From assembly GCF_024172125.1 (NCBI RefSeq), contig NZ_JAMZEA010000006.1, forward strand, positions 620,001 to 684,000: a stretch of 64,000 nucleotides of DNA, written 5' to 3'. Below are positions 1 through 8,293 of the stretch, piece after piece. Each line of letters opens with the position of its first letter. Within the stretch, counting starts at the first letter, position 1. Position numbers and translations under genes: made by a program. The notes below the pieces were generated by a model that did not search any database, was not told the DNA's origin, and worked only from the letters and a program-made list of their open reading frames with translations. The DNA comes from Actinomadura rupiterrae. Its GTDB lineage: Bacteria > Actinomycetota > Actinomycetes > Streptosporangiales > Streptosporangiaceae.

Positions 1-1008
1 GTTGCGCAGGTCGGTCGGCAGGAACTGGTTCTCGTTGCGGAAGGTGTACGGGACGACCTTGAGCCCCGCGCGGTGCGCGTCGGCGACGAGTGGACCGGGG
101 GTGCCGAGCGAGCCGTCCGCCTTCGGCGGGATGACGAGGGTCTTCTCCGGACCGATCCAGTCCGCGTATTCACGCACGGTCTTCAGGCCCGCGGGCTTGG
201 TCATGTCGGCGAAGGTCGGGCCGGAGCCGGTCGCGGTCGTGTCGTACGGCGAGCCGGTGTTGGAGATGCACTGGAGCACGGTCACGTGCGGCAGCGCGCG
301 GTGCAGGATCCGCAGGCTGGACGGCTCGAACGACTGGACGACCGTCCGGCCGCCCTGGTCGAAGTGGTTGCGCTTCAGCGTGGCGATGAGGGTGTTCTCC
401 AGCGGCAGCCCGATCGACCGGAAGTAGGTCGGGTGCTTGGTCTCGGGCACGATCCCGATCTTGCGGTGGTACTCGCGGGTGAACCGCTTGGCCAGGTCGA
501 TGACCTCCTGGAGGGTCAGCACCTGGTAGCGGCCGTTGTAGAGGGTGTTGTGCTGCCGGATGTCGGGCAGCCGCTCGGCGGCGCGCAGCGTCTTCAGCTC
601 GGCGAGGGTGAAGTCCTCGGTGAACCAGCCGGTGATCTTCGTGCCGTCGACCGTCTTGGTGGTCTTGCGGTTCGCGAACTCCGGGTGGGACGCGACGTCG
701 GTCGTGCCGCCGATCTCGTTCTCGTGCCGGACGACGAGCTGGCCGTCCTTGGTCGGCACCAGGTCGGGCTCGATGAAGTCCGCGCCCATACGGACGGCCA
801 GCTCGTAGGAGCCCTCGGTGTGCTCGGGGCGGTAGCCGGGCGCGCCGCGGTGGCCGAGGATCAGCGGTCCGCGGGCGGCGGTCAGGGCGGGGGCGGCCTC
901 GGCGGACGGGCCGGGCGCCGGGGACGCGGCCGGCAGCGTCGCGGCGGCGAGGGCGGCGACCGGCGCCAGCACCGCCGCGGCGGCGAGGACTCGGGCTCGA
1001 CGGATCAT
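1..1008 (-). CDS. Secreted glycerophosphodiester phosphodiesterase (C-terminus cut by window edge)
   Basis: Reads from an ATG at 1008 towards the left edge, 336 codons without a stop, so the C-terminus is missing. The product hydrolyses glycerophosphodiesters to glycerol-3-phosphate and an alcohol. Residues 1-40 are a basic start plus an Ala-rich hydrophobic stretch, a secretion signal, so it acts outside the membrane. The GDPD signature is intact: HRG at 53-55, the metal ligands E80 and D82 in the EPD motif, and H95 in VVRHE. The long insertion between about 97 and 165 resembles secreted GlpQ-like enzymes rather than the short cytoplasmic type. Family certain; substrate unknown. Confidence 0.9.
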   Translation of the reverse strand, partial: MIRRARVLAAAAVLAPVAALAAATLPAASPAPGPSAEAAPALTAARGPLILGHRGAPGYRPEHTEGSYELAVRMGADFIEPDLVPTKDGQLVVRHENEIGGTTDVASHPEFANRKTTKTVDGTKITGWFTEDFTLAELKTLRAAERLPDIRQHNTLYNGRYQVLTLQEVIDLAKRFTREYHRKIGIVPETKHPTYFRSIGLPLENTLIATLKRNHFDQGGRTVVQSFEPSSLRILHRALPHVTVLQCISNTGSPYDTTATGSGPTFADMTKPAGLKTVREYADWIGPEKTLVIPPKADGSLGTPGPLVADAHRAGLKVVPYTFRNENQFLPTDLRN

Positions 1009-1184
1009 CGGGTCGGGCTCCCTTCGGGGGACGCGCGGGGAGGTGTCGCGGGACGTCCGCGGGTCCGCGCGTCGGGGTCGCCCGGAAGGTACCGGCCGGA
1101 GAGGGGCCGGGCCCGGAACCGGCCGGTGACGGCCGGGCCAACCTTGCCCGCCCGGCGGATGAACGCGGACGGGGCGCACGAGAA

Positions 1185-1215
1185 CACCCCGTCCGCCACC
1201 AGGCCGGACGGGGTG
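1185..1215 (-). terminator. Hairpin terminator after the aldo/keto reductase
   Basis: A perfect 11-bp inverted repeat (1185-1195 with 1205-1215, arm CACCCCGTCCG) with a 9-nt loop lies 15 bp past the reductase stop on the minus strand. The T-run after it is weak, as is common in high-GC actinomycetes. Confidence 0.7.
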
Positions 1216-1229
1216 CCTCCACCCGCGCG

Positions 1230-2063
1230 TCAGCCCATCCAGTCGAAGGTGGCCGGGTCGGGGCCGATCCGCTTGTTCTGGTTCATCCGCGCGATCGCGT
1301 CCATGTCGTCCTCGGTCAGCTCGAAGTCGAACACGTCGAAGTTCTCCGCGATCCGGGACGGCGTGACCGACTTCGGGATGACGATGTTGCCGAGCTGGAT
1401 GTGCCAGCGGAGCACCACCTGCGCCGCGGTCTTGCCGTGCGCGGCGCCGATCCCGGCGAGCGCGGGCTCGTCCAGCAGGCCCTTGCCCTGGCCGAGCGGG
1501 CTCCACGCCTCGGTGCGGATGTCGTGCGCGGCGTTGAAGGCGCGCAGCTCGCCCTGCTGGAAGTAGGGGTGCAGCTCGATCTGGTTCACCACCGGCTTGA
1601 CGTCGGTCTCGGCGAACAGCCGCTCCAGCGCGCCGACGGTGAAGTTGGAGACGCCGATCGCGCGGATCCGGCCGTCCTTGTAGAGCTTCTCGAAGGCCCG
1701 CCAGGTGTCCAGGTAGGTGCCGCGCGACGGCATCGGCCAGTGGATCAGGTACAGGTCCAGGACGTCCAGGCCGAGCCGCTCCATGCTGGCCTCGAAGGCG
1801 CGCAGCGTGGAGTCGTGGCCCTGGTCGGCGTTCCAGAGCTTGGTGGTGACGAACAGCTCGTCCCGGGACAGGCCGGACTCGCTCAGCGCGCGCCCGGTGC
1901 CGGTCTCGTTCTCGTACGCCTGCGCCGTGTCGATGCTCCGGTAGCCGGTGGTCAGCGCGGTGCCGACGGCCTTCTCGGCCTCGTCGTCGGCGACCTGCCA
2001 GACCCCGAAGCCGAGCTGCGGCATCTCGACGCCGTTGTTGAGCCGAACGTTCGGTACGGTCAC
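1230..2063 (-). CDS. Aldo/keto reductase, NADPH-dependent
   Basis: Cytoplasmic (beta/alpha)8 reductase of about 277 residues, the usual length for the AKR5-type 2,5-diketogluconate reductase group. The catalytic tetrad is visible: D45, Y50 in AQAYENE, K75 in TTKLW and H108 in LIHWP. The NADPH site IPKSVTPSRIAEN lies near the C-terminus. I start it at a GTG (2061-2063) preceded by GGGGGAA; the frame stays open further upstream, but that part is a low-complexity Arg-rich reading without family similarity. It stands alone and is divergent from the P450. The substrate, some aldehyde or ketone, cannot be read from sequence. Confidence 0.93.
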   Translation of the reverse strand: MTVPNVRLNNGVEMPQLGFGVWQVADDEAEKAVGTALTTGYRSIDTAQAYENETGTGRALSESGLSRDELFVTTKLWNADQGHDSTLRAFEASMERLGLDVLDLYLIHWPMPSRGTYLDTWRAFEKLYKDGRIRAIGVSNFTVGALERLFAETDVKPVVNQIELHPYFQQGELRAFNAAHDIRTEAWSPLGQGKGLLDEPALAGIGAAHGKTAAQVVLRWHIQLGNIVIPKSVTPSRIAENFDVFDFELTEDDMDAIARMNQNKRIGPDPATFDWMG

Positions 2064-2298
2064 GGTTCCCCCAGTTCTGTGCGCGTGACGGTCGGTTCTC
2101 TGCGCGTGACGGTTCCGCGCGTGGCGCTTCCTCGCGCGTGGCGGTTCTCCGCGCGTCCGTCTCCCTGCCGTTCTATCCGACCCCCGGATCATGCCCGGAA
2201 GGCGGGCCCCGGAAAGATGTCGGGGTTTACCACGATGTGACGCACCTGAGCGGCTTGGCACGATCGAAAGACCCGCCACCCCGTACAGGAGCCCCGCC

Positions 2299-3702
2299 AT
2301 GTCCGCCACCGTGCGTTCGAGCAACGTGCCCCCAGGTTTCCGCCTGCCTCCCGCGGCCCAGGTCGCCTGGCTGATGGCCGATCCGCTGGGCTTCTACGAG
2401 GCGGGCCGGCGCCGGTTCGGGCCGGTCTTCAGCCTGCGCTACCCGGGGCTGCCGCCCGAGGTCTGCGTCGCGACCGCCGAGCTGGCCGAGGAGGTCTTCG
2501 CCACCGACGGCGGGCCGGGCCGCGCGGGCGAGATGCGGCGCGCGTTCATCGGCCCGCTGGTCGGCGAGCAGTCGCTTCTCTGCCTGGACGGCGAGCCGTG
2601 GTGGCGGCACCGCCGCCTGGTCAGCCCGCCGCTGCACGGCCGCGCGGTCGCCGCCTGGCGGGACCGGATCGCCGACATCGCCGCCGCCGAGGCGGCGCGC
2701 TGGCCGGTCGGCACGGCCATGCCCGTACGGCCCGCGATGGAACGCATCACCCTCGAGGTCATCATGCGGGTGGTGTTCGGCATCGAGGACGCGCGGCGGC
2801 TCGGCGCGCTGCGCACGCTGCTCCCCCGGCTGATGCGCCTCGCCGGTTCGGCCGCGCTCGTCCGGATCCCGCCGAACGCCCGCGAGCGCGCGCTCAGCTC
2901 GCCGCTGCTGCTGCGCGCGGGCGCGCTGCCCACCACCCGCTACGTCCGCGCCCGGGACGAGGTGGACGCGATCCTCTACGACGAGATCGCGCGCCGCCGC
3001 GCCGAGCCCTGCGCCGAGGCCGCGGACGTGCTGTCGCAGCTGGTCGCCTCACGGGACGAGGACGGCGAGCCGCTCACCGCCCGGGAGATCCGGGACGAGC
3101 TGATGACGCTGCTGGTCGCCGGGCACGAGACCACCGCGACCGCGCTGACCTGGACGTTCGAGCGGCTCGTCCGGACACCATCGGCGATGGACGCGCTGGT
3201 CGCCGACATCGCCGCCGGGACGCAGGCGGCGCGCGGCGAGACGTCCTACCTGGACGCGGTCGTCAAGGAGGGCCTGCGCGCGCGTCCGGTCGTGCTCGGC
3301 GCGCCGCGGCTGCTGGACGAGACGGCGAAGGTCGGCGGCTACGAGATCCCGGCGGGCTGGTACCTGTCGGCGTCGGTGCCGCTGGTACTGAGCGACCCGG
3401 AGGCGTTCCCGTCGCCGGAGGTGTTCCGTCCGGAACGTTTCATCGTGGGGGAATCGTCGGCCGAGGACGTCGCGCGCGCGAACCGCTCGTGGATCCCGTT
3501 CGGCGGCGGCCGCCGCTACTGCGCGGGCGCTCAGCTCGCCCTGCTGGAGATGCGCGTCGTCCTCGCGGAAGTGCTACGCCGCGTGACGCTCATGGCGGCC
3601 AATCCGGAGGACGAGAAGCGGCGGCTCAAGAACGTCACGCTCGCGCCCGCCAAGTCCGGCCTGGTCATCGCCTATCCACGGGCGGGCGCCGCCGCCGCGT
3701 GA
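2299..3702 (+). CDS. Cytochrome P450 monooxygenase
   Basis: Soluble haem-thiolate monooxygenase, 467 residues. The oxygen-binding I-helix motif AGHETT is at about 274-279, the K-helix ExxR appears as EGLR, and the haem loop FGGGRRYCAGA puts the iron-ligand cysteine at 408. ATG 2299 follows AGGAG with good spacing. The pattern resembles mycobacterial CYP135/138-like enzymes of lipid or terpenoid type more than macrolide P450s, but this is only an impression. No ferredoxin or reductase gene lies beside it, so electrons must come from elsewhere. It is divergent from the aldo/keto reductase, sharing a 235-bp intergenic region. Confidence 0.95.
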   Translation: MSATVRSSNVPPGFRLPPAAQVAWLMADPLGFYEAGRRRFGPVFSLRYPGLPPEVCVATAELAEEVFATDGGPGRAGEMRRAFIGPLVGEQSLLCLDGEPWWRHRRLVSPPLHGRAVAAWRDRIADIAAAEAARWPVGTAMPVRPAMERITLEVIMRVVFGIEDARRLGALRTLLPRLMRLAGSAALVRIPPNARERALSSPLLLRAGALPTTRYVRARDEVDAILYDEIARRRAEPCAEAADVLSQLVASRDEDGEPLTAREIRDELMTLLVAGHETTATALTWTFERLVRTPSAMDALVADIAAGTQAARGETSYLDAVVKEGLRARPVVLGAPRLLDETAKVGGYEIPAGWYLSASVPLVLSDPEAFPSPEVFRPERFIVGESSAEDVARANRSWIPFGGGRRYCAGAQLALLEMRVVLAEVLRRVTLMAANPEDEKRRLKNVTLAPAKSGLVIAYPRAGAAAA

Positions 3703-3753
3703 CCGCGTTCGCGACGTCGACAGGAAGATGACGACTCGGGCACGGTCCACTTC

Positions 3754-3787
3754 AGACGGTTGACACCCGTGCCCCGAAGACGGTTGA
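3754..3787 (+). promoter_or_regulatory. Direct repeats upstream of the LuxR-type regulator
   Basis: AGACGGTTGA occurs at 3754-3763 and again at 3778-3787, 24 bp apart, and similarity continues into ...GTGCC after each copy. The first copy contains TTGACA (3760-3765), a good -35 box, without a convincing -10. Could be an activator site or duplicated promoter elements. Confidence 0.35.
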
Positions 3788-3925
3788 TAGCACTGTGCCG
3801 ATCGGGCGGGTTCCGATCACTCGAACCGACCGTCCACTCGGTAGAGTGGCCCCCGCGATCGACGCATTTCGCGACAAAGGTACCAACACGGCGTATCGAC
3901 CGCCTGTCTCTGGTGGGGTGTGGAC

Positions 3926-6904
3926 ATGGATGGTCGTACGGACCAGCAGCGCGCGGAGCGCCCGCGCCCGGCCGGGCACAGTCCGGGCCGCCCGGCGGCG
4001 GGGCAGGGTCCGGACGAGCGGGGCGCCGAGCGGCCCGGGCAGGTCCCGCTGGTCGGCCGGCGGGACGTCCTCGGCCTCCTGGAGGAGGGCCTCGACCAGG
4101 CCGCGGCCGGCGTGTTCCGGTTCGTCGCGCTCGCCGGCGAGCCCGGCGCGGGCAAGACCCGGCTGCTCGGCGAGCTGACCGCCGGGGCCTCCTCGCGCAA
4201 GCTCGCCGTGTCCTCCGGGCGCGCCGCCGAGTTCGAGCAGGAGATGCCGTTCGGCGCCGTCGTGGACGCGCTCGACGACCACCTGGAAGAGCACCTTCCC
4301 GACCTCGGCCCCGCGACCGTGAAGCTGCTGGTGCCGGTGTTCCCCGCGCTCGCCGCCGTCGTGCAGGGCACGATGCCGACGCTCACCGGCAACACCCCCG
4401 TCGCCCGCTACCAGCTGTACCGCGCGGTGCGCCGGCTGCTGGAGCAGCTCGCCGCCGAGGACGGCCTCGTCCTCATCCTGGACGACGTGCACTGGGCCGA
4501 CGAGGCGACGATCGAGCTGCTCGACTACCTCGTCCGGCATCCGCCTCGCGCGCGCGTGATGATCGCGGTCGCGTTCCGTCCGGCGCAGGCGTCCGCGCGG
4601 CTCGCGGCGCTCGTCGAGGCGTCGGTGCAGGGCGGCTGCGGGGACCGCGTGCACGTCCGGCCGCTTTCGGAGGACGAGGTCGCGCAGCTGCTCGGCCCGA
4701 ACGTGACCGCCACCCGCTGCCGCGAGCTGTTCGAGGCCAGCGGCGGCAACCCGTTCTACCTGGAGGCGCTCGCGCGCAGCGACGAGCCGCTCGCCGAGGG
4801 GCCGCAGGAGGGCGACCTGCCCCCGGCCGTGCGGGCCGCGCTGCAGATGGAGCTGACCGGCCTGTCCGCGGACGCGCTGCGCGTGGCGCAGGGCGCGGCC
4901 GTCGCGGCCGACGAGTTCGCCCCGGCGCTGGCCGCCGTCGCCGCCGAGGTGACCGAGCACGTCGCGCTGTCCGCGCTGGACGAGCTGGTCGCGCGGGACA
5001 TCGTCCGGCCGAGCGCGGAGCGGTTCCGGTTCCGGCACCCGCTGGTCCGGCACGCGGTCTACGGATCCGCGGCGGCGGGCTGGCGGCTCGCCGCGCACGG
5101 CCGGATCGCGGGCTACCTGGCCGAGATCGGCGCGCCCGCCGCCGTCCGGGCGCGGCACGTCGAGCGGTCCGGACGCGTCGGGGACCGCCCCGCGATCGCC
5201 ACGCTCGTCGAGGCCGGGCGCGCGTACGCGACGCAGGCGCCGGTGACGGCCGCGCACTGGCTGAAGGCGGCGCTGCGGCTGATGCCGGAGAACGCGCCCG
5301 CCGACAAGGGCCTGCCGTCCCGCCTTGACCTGCTGATGGAGCTCGCGCAGGTGCAGTCGGTCGGCGGCGCGCTCGCCGAGGGCCGCGAGACCGCCCGCAC
5401 GCTGCTGCGGCTGCTGCCGAACGACGCCTACGACCGGCGCGCGAAGGCCGCCCGGCTCGCCGCGCTGATGGAACGCCAGCTGGACCGTCCGCACGAGGCC
5501 CGCTCGCTGCTGCTGGACGAGCTGCGCAACATGCCAGACCCGCGCTCGCCCGCCGCGATCCCGCTGCGCATGCGGCTGGTCGCCGAACGGACGATGCGGC
5601 TGGAGTTCCGCGCCGCGCAGGCCGTCCTGGACCTGATGCCGGACGACTCCGACGACTGGGAACCGAGCCTTAAAGTCGCGGTCGCGGCGCTGCGCCCGAT
5701 GCCCGCGTTCGCCGGCGGACGCGTCGCCGACGCGCTCCGCTACGCCGAGGTCGCCGACCGGCTGCTGCACACCGCGCCGAACGAGCACCTCGCCGACTGG
5801 ATGGACGCGATCGCCTGGCTGTGCTGGGCCGAGACGATGCTCGGCCGCTACCAGACCGCCGCCCGGCACTTCGAGCGCGCGCTCGACGTCGCCCGCGACA
5901 CCGGCCAGCTGTACGTGGTCACCAACCTGCTCGCCGGGCTCGCCCGCTCCTACGGGACGCTGGGGAACCTCGCGCAGGCCGCGTCCGCCGCCGAGGACTC
6001 GGTGGAGGAGGCGCGGCTGGTGGCGTCCGGGCAGCAGATGGTGTTCGGGCTCACCCAGCAGAGCCTGGTCGCGACCTGGTCCGGCCGCGAGGAGACCGCG
6101 CTGCGGCAGGCCGACGAGGCCGTCGCGGTCGGCGCCGGCATCGGCGAGTGGTGGGGCTCGATGGCGCACTACGCGCGGGCGATGGCGCTGTTCGGCCTCG
6201 GCCGCCAGGACGAGGGTGTCGCGGCCGTCATGAAGGCGACCAACGGCTTCGACTCGCCGACCCTCGACCAGCGCACGCTGCTGTCCTGCGCCGAGACGCT
6301 CGCGCAGGTCGAGGCGGGCCGCGGGCACCACGACGCCGCGCTGCAGTGGGCCGAGCGCGCCCAGCTCATGCGCCTGGACGGCGTCGACTCCAACAATGCG
6401 CTCGCCGACCTCGCCCGCGCGCACGCGCTGCAGGGCACCGACCCCGGCGAGGCCGCGCGCGCCGCGATCACCGCCGCCGAGGCGCTGGAGGCGGCCGGGC
6501 AGCGGGTGGACGCCGGCCGCGCCCGGCTCCGCGCCGGGACCGCGCTCGCCGAGGCCGGCGACCGCAAGGCCGCCCGCGACCACCTGCGCGTCGCCGCCGA
6601 CACCTTCCAGGCGTGCGGGGCGCGCACGCTGCACGGGCAGGCCGCCCGGGAGCAGCGCCGGGCCGGTGTCCGGGTGCCCGCCCCCGGCGGCCGCGGCTCC
6701 GGCCCGGGCGGGCTGTCCAAGCGCGAGTTCGAGGTCGCCTCGCTCGTCGCCGAGGGCTACACCAACTCGCAGATCGCCGAGCGCCTGTTCGTCAGCGTCC
6801 GGACGGTCGAGACACACCTTTCGCACATCTTCGCCAAGCTCGGCGTCACTTCGCGGGTGGGCGTGGTGAGCGCCCTGAACCGGGGCGAACCCGGGCAGGA
6901 CTGA
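3926..6904 (+). CDS. LAL-type LuxR family regulator with N-terminal AAA ATPase
   Basis: A 992-residue MalT/LAL-type transcriptional regulator. Walker A GEPGAGKT is at about 71-78 and Walker B LVLILDDVHWAD at about 185. A long helical, TPR-like middle follows (about 450-900), and a LuxR winged helix-turn-helix ends the protein (from GLSKREFEVASLVAEGYTNS to VVSALNR, about 928-985). Such proteins bind ATP and an inducer and activate nearby operons. ATG 3926 has GGTGGGG 7 nt upstream; a GTG at 3920 is possible but too close to that site. The likely target is the hydrolase-GMC pair downstream, by position only. Confidence 0.92.
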   Translation: MDGRTDQQRAERPRPAGHSPGRPAAGQGPDERGAERPGQVPLVGRRDVLGLLEEGLDQAAAGVFRFVALAGEPGAGKTRLLGELTAGASSRKLAVSSGRAAEFEQEMPFGAVVDALDDHLEEHLPDLGPATVKLLVPVFPALAAVVQGTMPTLTGNTPVARYQLYRAVRRLLEQLAAEDGLVLILDDVHWADEATIELLDYLVRHPPRARVMIAVAFRPAQASARLAALVEASVQGGCGDRVHVRPLSEDEVAQLLGPNVTATRCRELFEASGGNPFYLEALARSDEPLAEGPQEGDLPPAVRAALQMELTGLSADALRVAQGAAVAADEFAPALAAVAAEVTEHVALSALDELVARDIVRPSAERFRFRHPLVRHAVYGSAAAGWRLAAHGRIAGYLAEIGAPAAVRARHVERSGRVGDRPAIATLVEAGRAYATQAPVTAAHWLKAALRLMPENAPADKGLPSRLDLLMELAQVQSVGGALAEGRETARTLLRLLPNDAYDRRAKAARLAALMERQLDRPHEARSLLLDELRNMPDPRSPAAIPLRMRLVAERTMRLEFRAAQAVLDLMPDDSDDWEPSLKVAVAALRPMPAFAGGRVADALRYAEVADRLLHTAPNEHLADWMDAIAWLCWAETMLGRYQTAARHFERALDVARDTGQLYVVTNLLAGLARSYGTLGNLAQAASAAEDSVEEARLVASGQQMVFGLTQQSLVATWSGREETALRQADEAVAVGAGIGEWWGSMAHYARAMALFGLGRQDEGVAAVMKATNGFDSPTLDQRTLLSCAETLAQVEAGRGHHDAALQWAERAQLMRLDGVDSNNALADLARAHALQGTDPGEAARAAITAAEALEAAGQRVDAGRARLRAGTALAEAGDRKAARDHLRVAADTFQACGARTLHGQAAREQRRAGVRVPAPGGRGSGPGGLSKREFEVASLVAEGYTNSQIAERLFVSVRTVETHLSHIFAKLGVTSRVGVVSALNRGEPGQD

Positions 6905-7134
6905 GCCCGCCCGCCGACGATCGGACGTTCGATCACCCGGGCGTCCAAACCGGACGGGCGTCGCGTGCGTCCCACAGAAGACGAGTCGAGTACGGACCGG
7001 ACGCGATGGGCTCGGATCCGGCACCTTGTGTCAGTGCCGCCGGAGCCGGGCGTGCGGGACAAGTCAGGGTTTCCCACGATGCCGCCGGCAGCGGGTCGGC
7101 AGCATCATTCTTGCGGGCGAACACGGAGGCGAGG

Positions 7135-8232
7135 ATGACGCAGACGACGATTCCGCGGCGGACGCTGGAGGGTGTCAGGGACGCCGAGGTCACGGTGTAC
7201 CCGTTCGCGACCGAGGACGGCCTCGGGCTGGAGCTCACCCGGTTCGAGCGCGCCGCGTGCGACGACGTCGTGCTGCTCGTCCACGGCCTCACCTCCGCCA
7301 GCGACGTGTACATCATGCCGGAGCACCAGAACCTCGCCACGCACCTGCTGGACGCCGGGTACACCGACGTGTGGGCGCTGGACTTCCGGATGAGCGGCCG
7401 GTTCCCGTACGACACCGAGACGCACCGGTACACCCTGGACGACATCGCGCTCTACGACTTCCCGGCGGCGCTGGAGGTGATCCGCCGACAGATCGGGGGC
7501 CGGCGGCTGCACGTCATCGCGCACTGCCTGGGCTCGGTGTCGTTCACGATGGCGCTGTTCGCCGGGACCGTCACCGGCATCACCAGCCTGACCTGCAACA
7601 GCGTCTCACTGACGCCGCGGGTGCCGAGGTTCTCCAAGCTGAAGCTGTCGTTCGGGCCGTCCGTGCTGGAGTACGTCCTCGGTCTGCCGTTCCTCGACCC
7701 GAGGTTCGGCGAGGCCCCCGCGTTCACCCGCGGCTGGATGCTGTCGCGGCTGGTGTCGCTGTTCCACCGCGAGTGCGACGTGCGCGCCTGCCACATGCAG
7801 AGCTTCCAGTGGGGCGCGGGCAAGCCCGCGATGTACCAGCACGAGAACCTGCTGCCCGTCACGCACGACCGGGTCGCCGACATCTGCTGCGCGTCCGGGC
7901 TGCACTACTACCGGCACGTCCGCAAGATGGTCGACGCCGGGCACTCGGTGAGGTACGCGCCGAACGACCCCGAGTACGCGCGGCTGCCCGAGGACTACCT
8001 GGCGAACGCCGCGGACGTGACGACGCCGCTGCTGCTGCTCGCGCCGGAGAAGAACCGGGTCTTCACCGACTCCAACATCCACTTCCACAAGATCCTGGAG
8101 CGGGTCGCGCCCGGCCGGCACGAGCTGGCGGTGCTGCCCGGCTACGGGCATCTGGACCCGCTCATCGGCAAGAACTCCCACCTCGACGTGTTCCCCCGCA
8201 TCGTCGACTTCCTCAAGCGGCACTCCGCCTAG
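7135..8232 (+). CDS. Alpha/beta hydrolase with cysteine nucleophile, partner of GMC oxidoreductase
   Basis: 365-residue alpha/beta-hydrolase. LLVHGLTS (about 47-54) supplies the oxyanion loop. The nucleophile elbow reads AHCLGS, so the nucleophile position is Cys131 instead of serine. The C-terminal GYGHLDPLIG supplies the catalytic histidine. Start ATG 7135 has GGAGG 5 nt upstream. The gene lies 61 bp before a cholesterol-oxidase-like GMC gene on the same strand. From memory, related hydrolases occur fused to or beside such oxidoreductases in other bacteria. A role as esterase or thioesterase in sterol or lipid turnover is inferred. No signal peptide is seen. Confidence 0.85.
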   Translation: MTQTTIPRRTLEGVRDAEVTVYPFATEDGLGLELTRFERAACDDVVLLVHGLTSASDVYIMPEHQNLATHLLDAGYTDVWALDFRMSGRFPYDTETHRYTLDDIALYDFPAALEVIRRQIGGRRLHVIAHCLGSVSFTMALFAGTVTGITSLTCNSVSLTPRVPRFSKLKLSFGPSVLEYVLGLPFLDPRFGEAPAFTRGWMLSRLVSLFHRECDVRACHMQSFQWGAGKPAMYQHENLLPVTHDRVADICCASGLHYYRHVRKMVDAGHSVRYAPNDPEYARLPEDYLANAADVTTPLLLLAPEKNRVFTDSNIHFHKILERVAPGRHELAVLPGYGHLDPLIGKNSHLDVFPRIVDFLKRHSA

Positions 8233-8293
8233 GCCGACCGGCCTGGCGGGGCGCCCGGCGTCCGGACAGCGAGAACAGAGCAGGAGCATTCGC

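Noticed and set aside
3752..7024. A 1,090-codon minus-strand frame opposite the LuxR-type regulator
   Set aside because: An antisense shadow caused by GC-rich codons; the plus-strand gene has all domains.
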